Source: an uncultured Clostridium sp. (GTDB lineage Bacteria > Bacillota > Clostridia > Clostridiales > Clostridiaceae). From it: a stretch of DNA of 64,000 nucleotides. The stretch is taken from NCBI GenBank assembly GCA_900548455.1, contig URKQ01000005.1, forward strand, positions 62,001 through 126,000, in the 5' to 3' direction. The notes below the pieces were generated by a model that was not told the DNA's origin, made no database searches, and was given only the letters and a program-made list of their open reading frames with translations. Numbering within the stretch: the first letter of the stretch is position 1; each line of letters begins with the position of its first letter. Positions 1 through 8,003 of this stretch are shown piece after piece. The translations under genes and the position numbers were made by a program.

Positions 1-324
1 AAGATAGTTTTAACTATCATAAGGTAAATTCGTGGACTTGTATCCTTAATAGTTTTAATTAATTTCATAACAAATAAAGGTACTATGACCCCATTTTTAG
101 AAATTAATATTCAATTACTATTTTTAGATACTAGACACTCACAAACCTTCCTCACTTTCATTTGAAATCTATGTACTTTAATAGTAAACTAAAATTTTCA
201 ACAAATCAATATATATCTCTAAAATCGTGAAATATATTAAAAACACATGTTGTAGCATATAGAGTCCTAACCTACCCTAAAGAACCTCTTGTACTGTGAA
301 GCAGTAATATGACCTCAGGATATT
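1..324. other. Intergenic sequence at the left edge, no gene seen
   Basis: I see no convincing coding region in this AT-rich stretch. A perfect 16-base palindrome (GATAGTTTTAACTATC) lies at 3-18. It could be the end of a terminator for a gene left of the window or a chance repeat. Open frames here and across the tRNA have no ribosome binding site and are treated as noise. Confidence 0.5.
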
Positions 325-353
325 TTGACTTTCATAATATATAAAGTTATACT
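325..353 (+). promoter_or_regulatory. Sigma-A promoter of the tRNA gene
   Basis: A -35 box TTGACT (325-330) and a -10 box TATACT (348-353) are separated by exactly 17 bases. Transcription would start near 360, about 33 bases before the mature tRNA. This is one of the best vegetative promoter matches in the window. Confidence 0.75.
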
Positions 354-392
354 AAGGATACAAGTTAGCAAGGTTGCTTGCAAACACAATAT

Positions 393-468
<76 letters not shown>

Positions 469-472
469 ATAG

Positions 473-504
473 AAACCCTTACGATTATCGTAAGGGTTTT
501 TTTT
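473..504 (+). terminator. Intrinsic terminator of the tRNA gene
   Basis: A 12-base-pair perfect stem (AAACCCTTACGA with TCGTAAGGGTTT) has a three-base loop and is followed by a T run. It begins five bases after the CCA end of the tRNA. Confidence 0.9.
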
Positions 505-541
505 ATATGCTTTTGACAACATTGTCCTATCCAAATATAAC

Positions 542-925
542 TTACTTAAAAAATACAGCTGATATAAAGAAATCTGTTCCATATTTTTCATTTTCAATAA
601 TTCCACTTTCTGACCAATTTCCAAAGCCAGCTTCAACTGCTAAAGGTCGTAAATCTCCATAAACAGAGAAAACCCCTTTTGTCCAAACCTTCCTATATCC
701 ATAACCTTTAATAACTTTTTTAATCTCTTTAAGATTCTTATTAACTTTTTTATTTGTTTTAAAAACATCTTTTGATATCTTAAAAAATTTTTTGTAAAAT
801 AAAGTGCTATCACAATAATGTGCAAATAACAAACAATTTGTATTTCCACTTATTTTTATATATCCCTTAAGGATAGCATCGTTTTTATCAGCTATTTTAT
901 ATGCTTCATTTATTATTTTATCCAT
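542..925 (-). CDS. Small conserved protein, weak resemblance to QueG-type reductase fragment
   Basis: This 127-residue protein has a good Shine-Dalgarno (AGGAGA) before its ATG. I do not recognise it firmly. Its C-terminal third (about residues 92-125, RPLAVEAGFGNW...NEKYGTDFFISAV) is reminiscent of the segment of epoxyqueuosine-reductase-like proteins that reads RxxAVxAGxGxxGxN...xPxYGS. That segment normally precedes a ferredoxin domain, and no Cys-rich ferredoxin motif follows here. It could be a shortened relative or an unrelated small protein. The ribosome binding site is buried in a hairpin (926-966). The neighbour to the right, in the same direction, encodes a DUF2935 protein. Confidence 0.6.
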   Translation of the reverse strand: MDKIINEAYKIADKNDAILKGYIKISGNTNCLLFAHYCDSTLFYKKFFKISKDVFKTNKKVNKNLKEIKKVIKGYGYRKVWTKGVFSVYGDLRPLAVEAGFGNWSESGIIENEKYGTDFFISAVFFK

Positions 926-966
926 AAAAATATCTCCTATAAATTCACATTATAGAAGATATTTTT
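926..966 (-). promoter_or_regulatory. Hairpin that ends the DUF2935 transcript and covers the next gene's ribosome binding site
   Basis: On the minus strand a 17-base-pair stem (one G-U pair) with a seven-base loop ends in UUUUU directly before the ATG of the 127-residue gene. The AGGAG Shine-Dalgarno lies inside the 3' arm. It can act as an intrinsic terminator for the upstream gene and would hide the start site in read-through RNA. Confidence 0.6.
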
Positions 967-995
967 ACCCAAATGTAATATAATAATTCTAAATT

Positions 996-1910
996 TTATA
1001 CATCTCTACATTCATTCAATAGTCGTATATAATGATTTGCTTCCCTTAATACATGGTCAGCAAGTAGTGGTAATATTATAGAACGTATTTTACAATCAGC
1101 GATTCCCCTTGTCGCTGCCTTTTTAAAATCTCTTAACTTAGTAGTCTCCTTTAATGTATCACTTGTAACAGTAGTCATTGTCATTTCAGTAGCTTCATCA
1201 GCCTTTTTAATTAATTCATAAAACTCGTTTGCAAAGTTATTTGAAGTTATTATTAATTCATTTTCACTAGGATCAAGCAATCCTCTAATAAATAAAGAGT
1301 GCTCCATCATAATTTGATTCCAAAACAATTCAGTTTTCCTAATATCCTCTTTACTTATATCCTTATCTGCCTCAAGGGCTTTTATATATGAACGATATAA
1401 TTTTGCTTCTCGTATTATGTGTTCTACAAGTAAAGGATAATTTGCTGTAAATAACTCACAACTCAACATTCCATCTAAAACTCTCATTTTAAAATCTATT
1501 AGTCCATCCAATAATTTTATAGCCCTAGTATTAATATTTCTTATACATTTTACCATCCTAGGATCAATGCTATTTGAATCTTTGCTGTCCAAATGTTTTT
1601 CCATTAGTGTTATCTTAGAATTAATCTTTATGCCTGTATAATACTCTGTTTTCTTCTCTGCTTCTAAGGTATACTCAGTAAATATTTCTCCAGAATTTAA
1701 CACTGATTCTTCGATTCTTTCATTACTCAATTTAACTACGTCTAATAGAAGCTTCTCAAAACTCATTTTATAATGCTCTGCCTCTTTTGAAAAGTCTGTA
1801 TTTTTAGGTGTAAATCCAGCCTCTAAAAATAACGAATGTTCTTTCATAATCCTAGCAAAAAAAAGATGTGATTCTAGTGATAAAGTAATATATTTTTCTG
1901 TACTTATCAT
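996..1910 (-). CDS. DUF2935 family protein
   Basis: This 304-residue soluble protein matches the DUF2935 family by its opening (SLESHLFFARIMKEHSLFLEAGF) and by the repeat of the same pattern in the second half (FWNQIMMEHSLFIRGLLDPSE, then LADHVLREANHYIRLL). It is therefore built from two related helical-bundle halves rich in His and Glu, which suggests metal binding, though the biochemical role of the family is not established. The start is supported by GGAGGG just upstream of the ATG. It sits alone and ends at a strong hairpin. No signal peptide or membrane segment is visible. Confidence 0.85.
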   Translation of the reverse strand: MISTEKYITLSLESHLFFARIMKEHSLFLEAGFTPKNTDFSKEAEHYKMSFEKLLLDVVKLSNERIEESVLNSGEIFTEYTLEAEKKTEYYTGIKINSKITLMEKHLDSKDSNSIDPRMVKCIRNINTRAIKLLDGLIDFKMRVLDGMLSCELFTANYPLLVEHIIREAKLYRSYIKALEADKDISKEDIRKTELFWNQIMMEHSLFIRGLLDPSENELIITSNNFANEFYELIKKADEATEMTMTTVTSDTLKETTKLRDFKKAATRGIADCKIRSIILPLLADHVLREANHYIRLLNECRDV

Positions 1911-2029
1911 AGTTTCCCTCCATATAATCTTTGTATATAATATTCTTATTTGAATTGTTATGTTCTTAATTATGTTAATCTATCTTCTATACAACCACAT
2001 CGATTATATTTTAGTCTTAAATATAAATG

Positions 2030-2059
2030 AAAAAAGAGCTAGCTTTTACACTAACTCTT
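2030..2059 (-). terminator. Intrinsic terminator of the ABC-F gene
   Basis: On the minus strand a nine-base-pair stem (AAGAGTTAG with CTAGCTCTT, one G-U pair) is followed by a U run. It lies about 90 bases past the stop codon of the ABC-F ATPase gene. Confidence 0.7.
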
Positions 2060-2145
2060 ATCTTAAAACGTAGAAATTCAGTATGAATTTCATCCGTTAC
2101 TCTTAACTTTTCACCCTTACCTCTTCACTAAATTGTTTAACGAAG

Positions 2146-3702
2146 TTAAACAATTTTCGTTGTCCAATCCTCACAGTTCCATGTTTCTGTTACTACATCT
2201 TCATAAAACTCAGGCTCATGGCATACAAGGAGAATTGTTCCTTTATATTCCTTTAAAGCTCTCTTAAGTTCATCTTTAGCTTCAACATCAAGATGGTTAG
2301 TAGGCTCGTCAAGGATTAATATATTAGTTTCTTTATTGATAAGCTTAGCAAGTCTTACCTTAGCTGCTTCTCCTCCTGAAAGAACCATTACCATACTTTC
2401 AATATGTTTTGTAGTAAGTCCACATTTAGCAAGTGCAGCACGCACTTCATATTGTGTACAGCTCGGGAACTCTTTCCAGTACTCTTCTATACAAGTGTTT
2501 TTATTACCAGCCATACCTTCTTGTTCAAAGTATCCGATTTGTTGGTAATCTCCTAAAGTAACTTCTCCACTTAATGGTTTTATTATACCCATTAAACTTT
2601 TTAATAAAGTAGTCTTTCCAAGTCCATTAGCACCAACAAGGGCAATCTTTTGTCCTCTTTCCATAGATAAGTTTAATGGCTTTGTAAGTGGAGTATCATA
2701 TCCTATTACTAAATCTTTAGTTTCAAATATTACTTTTCCTGAAGCTCTTCCTTGCTTAAAGTTAAACTCTGGTTTTGGTTTTTCCTTTGAAAGCTCAATT
2801 CTATCCATTTTATCAAGTTTCTTTTGTCTAGATTTAGCCATATTAGAAGTAGCTACATTAGCCTTATTTCTAGCTACAAAGTCTTCTAATCTTGCAATCT
2901 CCGCTTGTTGTCTTTCATAAGCTCTCTCTAACTGTTCTTTCTTAGCTTCATAAATTCTTCTAAACTCTTCATAATCTCCAACATATCTAGTTAACTTTCT
3001 TTCTTCCACATGATAAATCAAGTTAATTACTGAGTTTAAGAAAGGTATATCGTGAGATATCAAAATAAAAGCATTCTCATAATTTTGAAGGAATCTCTTA
3101 AGCCATTCTATATGAGCCTCATCCAAATAGTTTGTAGGCTCGTCTAAAAGTAATATATCTGGTGTTTCTAAAAGCAATTTACCAAGTAAAACTTTTGTCC
3201 TTTGTCCTCCACTTAGAGCTGTAACATCTCTATCAAGCCCTACATCTAAAAGACCTAGCCCCTTTGCAACTTCTTCAATTTTTGCATCTATAACATAGAA
3301 TCCATTGTTATCTAACATATCTTGAATTACTGCTGTTCTTTCAAGAGCTTTAGTCATTTCATCTTCGTTCATTTCACCCATTTTACCATAAAGTTCATTC
3401 ATTTCTGTCTCTAAATCAAATAGGTATTTAAATGCATCTCTCATAACATCTCTTATAGTCAAACCTGCACCTAGTACAGCATGTTGATCCATATATCCAA
3501 CTCTCACATTATTTGACCAAATTACTTGTCCTTCATCTGGCATTAAGTGACCTGTAATTATATTCATGAAGGTAGATTTACCTTCTCCATTTGCTCCTAT
3601 TAAACCCACGTGCTCACCTTTTAACAATCTAAAAGACACATCTTCTAATATAGCTCTGTCTCCAAAGCCATGGCTTATATTTTTAACCGTAAGTACGCTC
3701 AT
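2146..3702 (-). CDS. ABC-F family ATPase (YfmM-like)
   Basis: This 518-residue protein has two ABC ATPase domains and no membrane segment, the layout of ABC-F proteins that act on the ribosome or serve as regulators or antibiotic-protection factors. Domain 1 has Walker A GANGEGKST near residue 36, signature LSGGQ and Walker B LLLDEPTNYLD. Domain 2 has GANGLGKTT, LSGGE and LILDEPTNHLD. A charged linker (about 240-320) separates them. Length and N-terminus resemble Bacillus YfmM rather than the Vga/Msr resistance proteins, so a housekeeping translation-factor role is likelier than drug resistance (inference). AGGAGG precedes the ATG. It stands alone, transcribed away from the methyltransferase gene. 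Confidence 0.9.
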   Translation of the reverse strand: MSVLTVKNISHGFGDRAILEDVSFRLLKGEHVGLIGANGEGKSTFMNIITGHLMPDEGQVIWSNNVRVGYMDQHAVLGAGLTIRDVMRDAFKYLFDLETEMNELYGKMGEMNEDEMTKALERTAVIQDMLDNNGFYVIDAKIEEVAKGLGLLDVGLDRDVTALSGGQRTKVLLGKLLLETPDILLLDEPTNYLDEAHIEWLKRFLQNYENAFILISHDIPFLNSVINLIYHVEERKLTRYVGDYEEFRRIYEAKKEQLERAYERQQAEIARLEDFVARNKANVATSNMAKSRQKKLDKMDRIELSKEKPKPEFNFKQGRASGKVIFETKDLVIGYDTPLTKPLNLSMERGQKIALVGANGLGKTTLLKSLMGIIKPLSGEVTLGDYQQIGYFEQEGMAGNKNTCIEEYWKEFPSCTQYEVRAALAKCGLTTKHIESMVMVLSGGEAAKVRLAKLINKETNILILDEPTNHLDVEAKDELKRALKEYKGTILLVCHEPEFYEDVVTETWNCEDWTTKIV

Positions 3703-3985
3703 TCATTTTCCTCCTAATTAGTTAATGTATATTTAAAGCTTTCCTGACTTTCCCATGTAGTCTATGGTTAACTAAATTTTTATATCAAACATTTAATATT
3801 ATACTTTACTATAACGAATTTTTCTATGAGAAAAATATAAATAATTTGTTTGCAAAATCCACTTCATAAATTTATACTAGAAAGGGTTCTAATACTTAAT
3901 TAAAATGTTTATGTTTACATTTTTTAACTATAGATTTGTAAAGGCTTATTATTATAGGCTTGTAAAATGGGAGGATATATTAAAT

Positions 3986-5161
3986 ATGGCTTGTAAATTT
4001 TATCTATCTAAAGGAAAAGGTAGAAACGCAGAAAATGGTCACCTTTGGATTTATTCAACTGAAATAGAGGAATATGATGGAGAATATTCTAACGGCGACA
4101 TAGTTGAAGTATATAATTATCGTGGAGATTTTATTGGTAAAGGTTATATTAATGATGTTTCAAAAATTGCCATAAGAATCATGACAAGAGATATTGATGA
4201 AGAAATTGATGAAGAATTTTTTAGAAAAAGATTAAAGGCTTCTTGGGAATACCGTAAAAAAGTTATAGATACATCTAGTTGTAGATTTCTATATGGTGAA
4301 GCGGACTTTGTACCTGGACTTATAATAGACAAATTCGAAGACTATTATGTAATTCAATCCCTTGCTCTAGGCATTGATAAATATAAGGACATCGTAGTAA
4401 AACTTCTAGTTGAAGAGTATAATGCAAAAGGTGTATATGAGAGAAGCGATGCAAAAGTTAGACTTCTTGAAGGCATGGAGCAAATAAAAGGCTTTTTAAC
4501 TGAACCTTTTGATACTATGGTACAAATAGTAGAAAATGGTGTTAAATATTATGTAGATATTGAAGAAGGCCAAAAAACTGGATTCTTTTTAGATCAAAAA
4601 GAAAATAGAGCCGCTATTCATAAACTATGCAAAGATGCAACTGTCCTTGATTGCTTTACTCATACTGGATCTTTTGCTTTAAACGCAGGAATAGCAGGTG
4701 CAAAATCTGTACTTGGAGTAGATATATCTCAGCACGCCGTAGACTTCTGTAGACGTAATGCCGAGCTTAATGGCCTTGAAGATACCGTTAAATTTGAATG
4801 TCATAATGCTTTCGATGTACTTCGTGAATGGTCCGATGAAGGAAGAAAGTTTGATGTTGTTATCCTTGATCCTCCAGCATTTACAAAATCAAGAACAACT
4901 GTAAAAAGTGCCACTAGAGGCTATAAAGAAATTAATTTAAGGGGTATGAAGTTAGTAGAAAAGGGGGGTTACTTTATAACTTGCTCATGTTCACACTTTA
5001 TGGATCCTGATTTATTTAAAGAGACTATTGCAAATGCAGCTAGAGATGCTCATGTCACTTTAAGACAAGTTGAATTTAAAACTCAAGCAGCAGATCACCC
5101 AATTCTATGGAATAGTGATGAATCTTACTACTTGAAATTTTATATTTTCCAAGTCGTATAA
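3986..5161 (+). CDS. Class I SAM-dependent rRNA methyltransferase (RlmI/YwbD type)
   Basis: This protein (391 residues from the chosen start) has an N-terminal PUA-like RNA-binding domain (about 1-80, KGKGRNAENGHLWIYSTEI) and a Rossmann methyltransferase domain. The SAM-binding region reads VLDCFTHTGSFAL and the cytosine-methylation-type motif DPPAF follows. These are marks of the RlmI/RlmK family, which makes m5C in 23S rRNA; the exact target here is inferred. An in-frame ATG exists 27 codons upstream, but the internal ATG at 3986 has GGGAGG before it and begins the family's usual N-terminus. A strong terminator follows. Confidence 0.9.
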   Translation: MACKFYLSKGKGRNAENGHLWIYSTEIEEYDGEYSNGDIVEVYNYRGDFIGKGYINDVSKIAIRIMTRDIDEEIDEEFFRKRLKASWEYRKKVIDTSSCRFLYGEADFVPGLIIDKFEDYYVIQSLALGIDKYKDIVVKLLVEEYNAKGVYERSDAKVRLLEGMEQIKGFLTEPFDTMVQIVENGVKYYVDIEEGQKTGFFLDQKENRAAIHKLCKDATVLDCFTHTGSFALNAGIAGAKSVLGVDISQHAVDFCRRNAELNGLEDTVKFECHNAFDVLREWSDEGRKFDVVILDPPAFTKSRTTVKSATRGYKEINLRGMKLVEKGGYFITCSCSHFMDPDLFKETIANAARDAHVTLRQVEFKTQAADHPILWNSDESYYLKFYIFQVV

Positions 5162-5168
5162 ATAAAAT

Positions 5169-5202
5169 GGAGCTTTTAAAATATTGTTATTTTAAAAGCT
5201 CC
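5169..5202. terminator. Bidirectional-looking terminator between convergent genes
   Basis: A perfect 15-base-pair stem (GGAGCTTTTAAAATA with its complement) and a four-base loop TTGT lie between the stop codons of the methyltransferase (+) and the holin-like gene (-). Confidence 0.8.
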
Positions 5203-5209
5203 CTTCATT

Positions 5210-5473
5210 TTATTCTTTCTTTTGAACTTGCTTTACTACTTGATGGGCGTATACTGAGGCCCCTGTAACTAAAACGCCTTGAACTACAGCTTGGGCGCTA
5301 ATAGCTCCCATAACTCCCATTGAAAGGCCAATTCCTATAGGAAGTAATATTAAAGGAATATACTTGTCATTAACTTTTTCTATTCCCTTCAAAATCATTC
5401 CTATTATATTTAATACCGGAATAAGAATTAAAGCATTTTCAGTTATATAACTTAAAAAATCCATACTTTTCAC
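5210..5473 (-). CDS. Small holin-like membrane protein
   Basis: This 87-residue protein has an N-terminal hydrophobic segment (about 12-27), a short charged loop (KGIEKVNDKY) and a second, longer hydrophobic stretch (about 39-70), then a basic tail (HQVVKQVQKKE). Size and pattern match small phage-holin-family proteins common in clostridia, where they make membrane lesions for endolysin release. There is no endolysin or other phage gene beside it, so it is either an orphan remnant or a domesticated holin. Family assignment rests on general pattern, not a specific motif. A GGGG-type ribosome binding site precedes the ATG. Confidence 0.65.
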   Translation of the reverse strand: MKSMDFLSYITENALILIPVLNIIGMILKGIEKVNDKYIPLILLPIGIGLSMGVMGAISAQAVVQGVLVTGASVYAHQVVKQVQKKE

Positions 5474-5548
5474 CCCTTACCACATTATATTCACATAACT
5501 TTACTGTGTTCACTAAAATATATATGCTCCAATTAACAATTTATATTT

Positions 5549-5771
5549 GGCTCTGTATGCATTTACAGTGATGCAAACAGAGCCTTGTATTACCCTGTTC
5601 AGTTTTTTCAAAAGGAACCTTATGGTTCCCTTTGAGTATCTCTCCTTAACAAGGAGGGAACAGGGTCCCCTTCCAACCCCCATTAGGAAAAGCCGTGCAC
5701 AAGCTGATTAAATTATTGTCTAGCATAACTTATACATTCTATCACTTTATTTTACTACAGAGCCTTATATT
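5549..5771. repeat. GC-richer structured island flanked by 15-base imperfect direct repeats
   Basis: The 427-base gap between the holin-like gene and the next ORF holds a composite element. 5549-5584 is a nested hairpin (GGCTCTGT-A-TGCAT with ATGCA-A-ACAGAGCC). Then a three-way-junction-like fold follows: CCCTGTTC (5592) pairs with GAACAGGG (5658) and encloses two hairpins (GGAACC/GGTTCC and CTCCTT/AAGGAG). The segment is flanked by ACAGAGCCTTGTATT (5577-5591) and ACAGAGCCTTATATT (5757-5771), 14 of 15 identical. A short minus-strand open frame (about 54 codons from an ATG near 5685) has no evident start signal. It may be a small mobile-element relic or a structured RNA. I cannot name a family. 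Confidence 0.45.
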
Positions 5772-5900
5772 TTATCGCCACAAAATCCAAATAATTGCAT
5801 TTTTTTACCCTATATAATTTTTTTGTTGAACGATTGTTATTGATATTAAATTATATAGATGTAAAATTTATATATACCAATTTTTGTAAGGAGTGATTAT

Positions 5901-6101
5901 ATGAAGAGTCTATCTTTATTGAGATTTATACAAGTAATTTTCTGTTTTCCAATTATAATTATATTTGCTACATATAAAATGAATAAACCTGAACAAATAA
6001 TATTTATTGTATTGTTTACTTTATATACACTTTCTTATGAAGTAATTCTATTAGCCATATCAAAAAAAAGAAGAAGAACCACTAATAATAGTAGTTCTTA
6101 A
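5901..6101 (+). CDS. Small two-span membrane protein, unknown
   Basis: This 66-residue protein has two hydrophobic segments (about 7-25 and 33-53) and a basic C-terminal tail (KKRRRTTNNSSS). AAGGAG lies eight bases before the ATG, so expression is plausible despite its size. I do not recognise a family. It stands between the structured island and the convergent comB-like gene. By the positive-inside rule the basic tail would be cytoplasmic. Confidence 0.6.
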   Translation: MKSLSLLRFIQVIFCFPIIIIFATYKMNKPEQIIFIVLFTLYTLSYEVILLAISKKRRRTTNNSSS

Positions 6102-6108
6102 ACTTGCA

Positions 6109-6837
6109 TTATATTTTAACGTACCCTTTTATATATTCAGGAACAATATCTGTATTGTCTTTAGAAAGACAATAGGTTAAATCTTCAAAATACCCAAGCT
6201 CTTCCATTCTTTTGTAATGGAGAGCATTTTTTAAGTAACCTGTTACTGTTGGATTGCTATTATATATGTATTCACTTGTCTTCGCCACATCAGTAAGTTC
6301 TAACACATCTTCCATGCCTTGCTGCTGTGCTATGTGCCTTAACCTATCAATCATATATCCAGTAGTAATAAAATCATCCATTGAGAATTGTCCGTATGTA
6401 CCTGCATTCACAAAAACTACATCTTCATTTATAGATAATACTTTTTTTGAAATAGCTGTTCCATTAATTAATGCACCAATAAAAATTCTTTTTGCACTTT
6501 CGCTATTTTTTATTGCTTGCGTCCCATTAGATGTTGTCATTACTACAGTCTTTTCTTTCACCACAGATTCAGTATATTCTAATGGTGAGTTTGATAGATC
6601 AAATCCATCAATTTTTAATCCCTGTCTTTCACCACCTAAGACATAAGAATTTCTACATTGGCTAGCTATATCTTTAGCCTCTTCTACAGTTTTTACAGGA
6701 ATAATTGCCTTACATCCATTTTTTAAAGCTGTTACCATAACTGATGTAGCCCTTAGAACATCAATAACTACAACTACCTTATCCTTTATCTTTTCCTCTT
6801 TAATATCATCTGCAGAAATAATAACATCAACCTTCAT
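6109..6837 (-). CDS. comB: 2-phosphosulfolactate phosphatase family protein (ComB-like)
   Basis: This 242-residue protein matches the ComB family, whose founder removes phosphate from 2-phosphosulfolactate in archaeal coenzyme M synthesis and needs Mg2+. Visible family features are VVVIDVLRATSVMVTAL near the N-terminus, GGERQGLKIDGFDLSNSPLEY, and MTTSNGTQAI (SNGT). Many bacteria without coenzyme M carry the gene, so the physiological substrate here is unknown. It is probably co-transcribed with the radical SAM gene just upstream (25 bases apart). Confidence 0.88.
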   Translation of the reverse strand: MKVDVIISADDIKEEKIKDKVVVVIDVLRATSVMVTALKNGCKAIIPVKTVEEAKDIASQCRNSYVLGGERQGLKIDGFDLSNSPLEYTESVVKEKTVVMTTSNGTQAIKNSESAKRIFIGALINGTAISKKVLSINEDVVFVNAGTYGQFSMDDFITTGYMIDRLRHIAQQQGMEDVLELTDVAKTSEYIYNSNPTVTGYLKNALHYKRMEELGYFEDLTYCLSKDNTDIVPEYIKGYVKI

Positions 6838-6862
6838 AATTAAACCATCCCCCTATTTCTGA

Positions 6863-7795
6863 TTATTTACTTTGAAAGTATTTTCCTTGATATAAATCTT
6901 TTTCTTTTAATGCATCATCTATAGCATTTAATACTTCCCACTTCTTTAAGCTCCACATTGGTCCAATAAGTAAATTTCTTGGAGCATCCCCTGTTAATCT
7001 ATGGATTACAACATCCTCAGGTAATAAAGCTATGGACTCAGTAATTATATCAATATATTCATCCATACCTAAAAGATTAAATTCACCATTTTCAAGTTGT
7101 TTCTCCATAACAGTATTCTTCATTACGTGTAAAAGATGAAGTTTTACACCCTTTATAGGTAATGTAGAAATATACTTAACAGTACTTAGCATATCTTCTC
7201 TAGTTTCTCCTGGAAGTCCGAAAATCACATGAGCAACAACGTCTATATTTCTAGCTGCTAAATCTTGAGCAGCCTTTCTAAAAACTTCTAACTTATATCC
7301 TCTATTTATAAACATAGCGGTATTATCATTACTTGTTTGAAGTCCTAATTCTACCCAAGTATAAAGTCTTTTAGAGTAATCTTCTAGTAAATCTAGCACA
7401 TCATCGCCAACGCAATCTGGTCTAGTTGCTATTGCTAATGCTACTACATCATCTTCCTTTAAAGCTTCATCATACTTTTCCTTTAAAACTTCTACTGGCG
7501 CATATGTATTAGTATATGCCTGAAAATAAGCTATGTATTTTCCTTTTTTCCACTTCTTATGCATCATCTCTTTAATATCACTAAATTGTTCTGTAATGGA
7601 CTTAACTCTTTCACCTGCAAAGTCTCCGGAACCACTTGAGGAGCAAAACGTACATCCTCCCTTTGATACCTTTCCATCTCTATTCGGACATGTAAACCCT
7701 GCATCTAAAGATATTTTATATATTTTTTCACCATTAAATTTTTCTCTTAAAAATCCATTTAGATTGTTATACCTTTTTCCATTCCAATTCTTCAT
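6863..7795 (-). CDS. TIGR01212-type radical SAM protein (YtqA/YhcC family)
   Basis: This 310-residue protein starts with the family hallmark RYNNLNGFLREKFNGEKIYKI. A spaced iron-sulfur motif follows (CPNRDGKVSKGGCTFC, Cys near residues 33, 45 and 48), wider than the usual CxxxCxxC. Later segments such as WVELGLQTSND and HVIFGLPGETREDM are typical of B12-independent radical SAM enzymes of this group. It should bind a [4Fe-4S] cluster and cleave S-adenosylmethionine, but the substrate is unknown. TGGAG precedes the ATG. First gene of a two-gene operon with the ComB-like gene. Confidence 0.9.
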   Translation of the reverse strand: MKNWNGKRYNNLNGFLREKFNGEKIYKISLDAGFTCPNRDGKVSKGGCTFCSSSGSGDFAGERVKSITEQFSDIKEMMHKKWKKGKYIAYFQAYTNTYAPVEVLKEKYDEALKEDDVVALAIATRPDCVGDDVLDLLEDYSKRLYTWVELGLQTSNDNTAMFINRGYKLEVFRKAAQDLAARNIDVVAHVIFGLPGETREDMLSTVKYISTLPIKGVKLHLLHVMKNTVMEKQLENGEFNLLGMDEYIDIITESIALLPEDVVIHRLTGDAPRNLLIGPMWSLKKWEVLNAIDDALKEKDLYQGKYFQSK

Positions 7796-8003
7796 TGACT
7801 TTTCTCCAATCGTTATTCTCTAAATCCTCATCGCTTATAGTTTAACTCTTTTGGAAACTAAAATCCACCTTTCAAATTTATCAACACCTCTTTGAAAATT
7901 GTCCACATTTTAATAGTTTTCCACATATTTATGTTAGCTACTCAATATAATATACAAGCTATGTAATAATGCCATTAATATTAAGTAATTTAGGGGGTAT
8001 AAA

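Noticed and set aside
2146..3702. ABC-F gene as antibiotic-resistance determinant
   Set aside because: Sequence is closest to the housekeeping-like YfmM group, and no mobile context is present.
5210..5473. Possible prophage marked by the holin-like gene
   Set aside because: No endolysin, structural, integrase or terminase gene lies near it.
5545..5690. Minus-strand open frame of about 54 codons in the 5.6-kb island
   Set aside because: No ribosome binding site and full overlap with stem-loop structure; more likely non-coding.
6109..6837. Coenzyme M biosynthesis pathway
   Set aside because: Only the ComB-like gene is present and no other com gene lies in the window.
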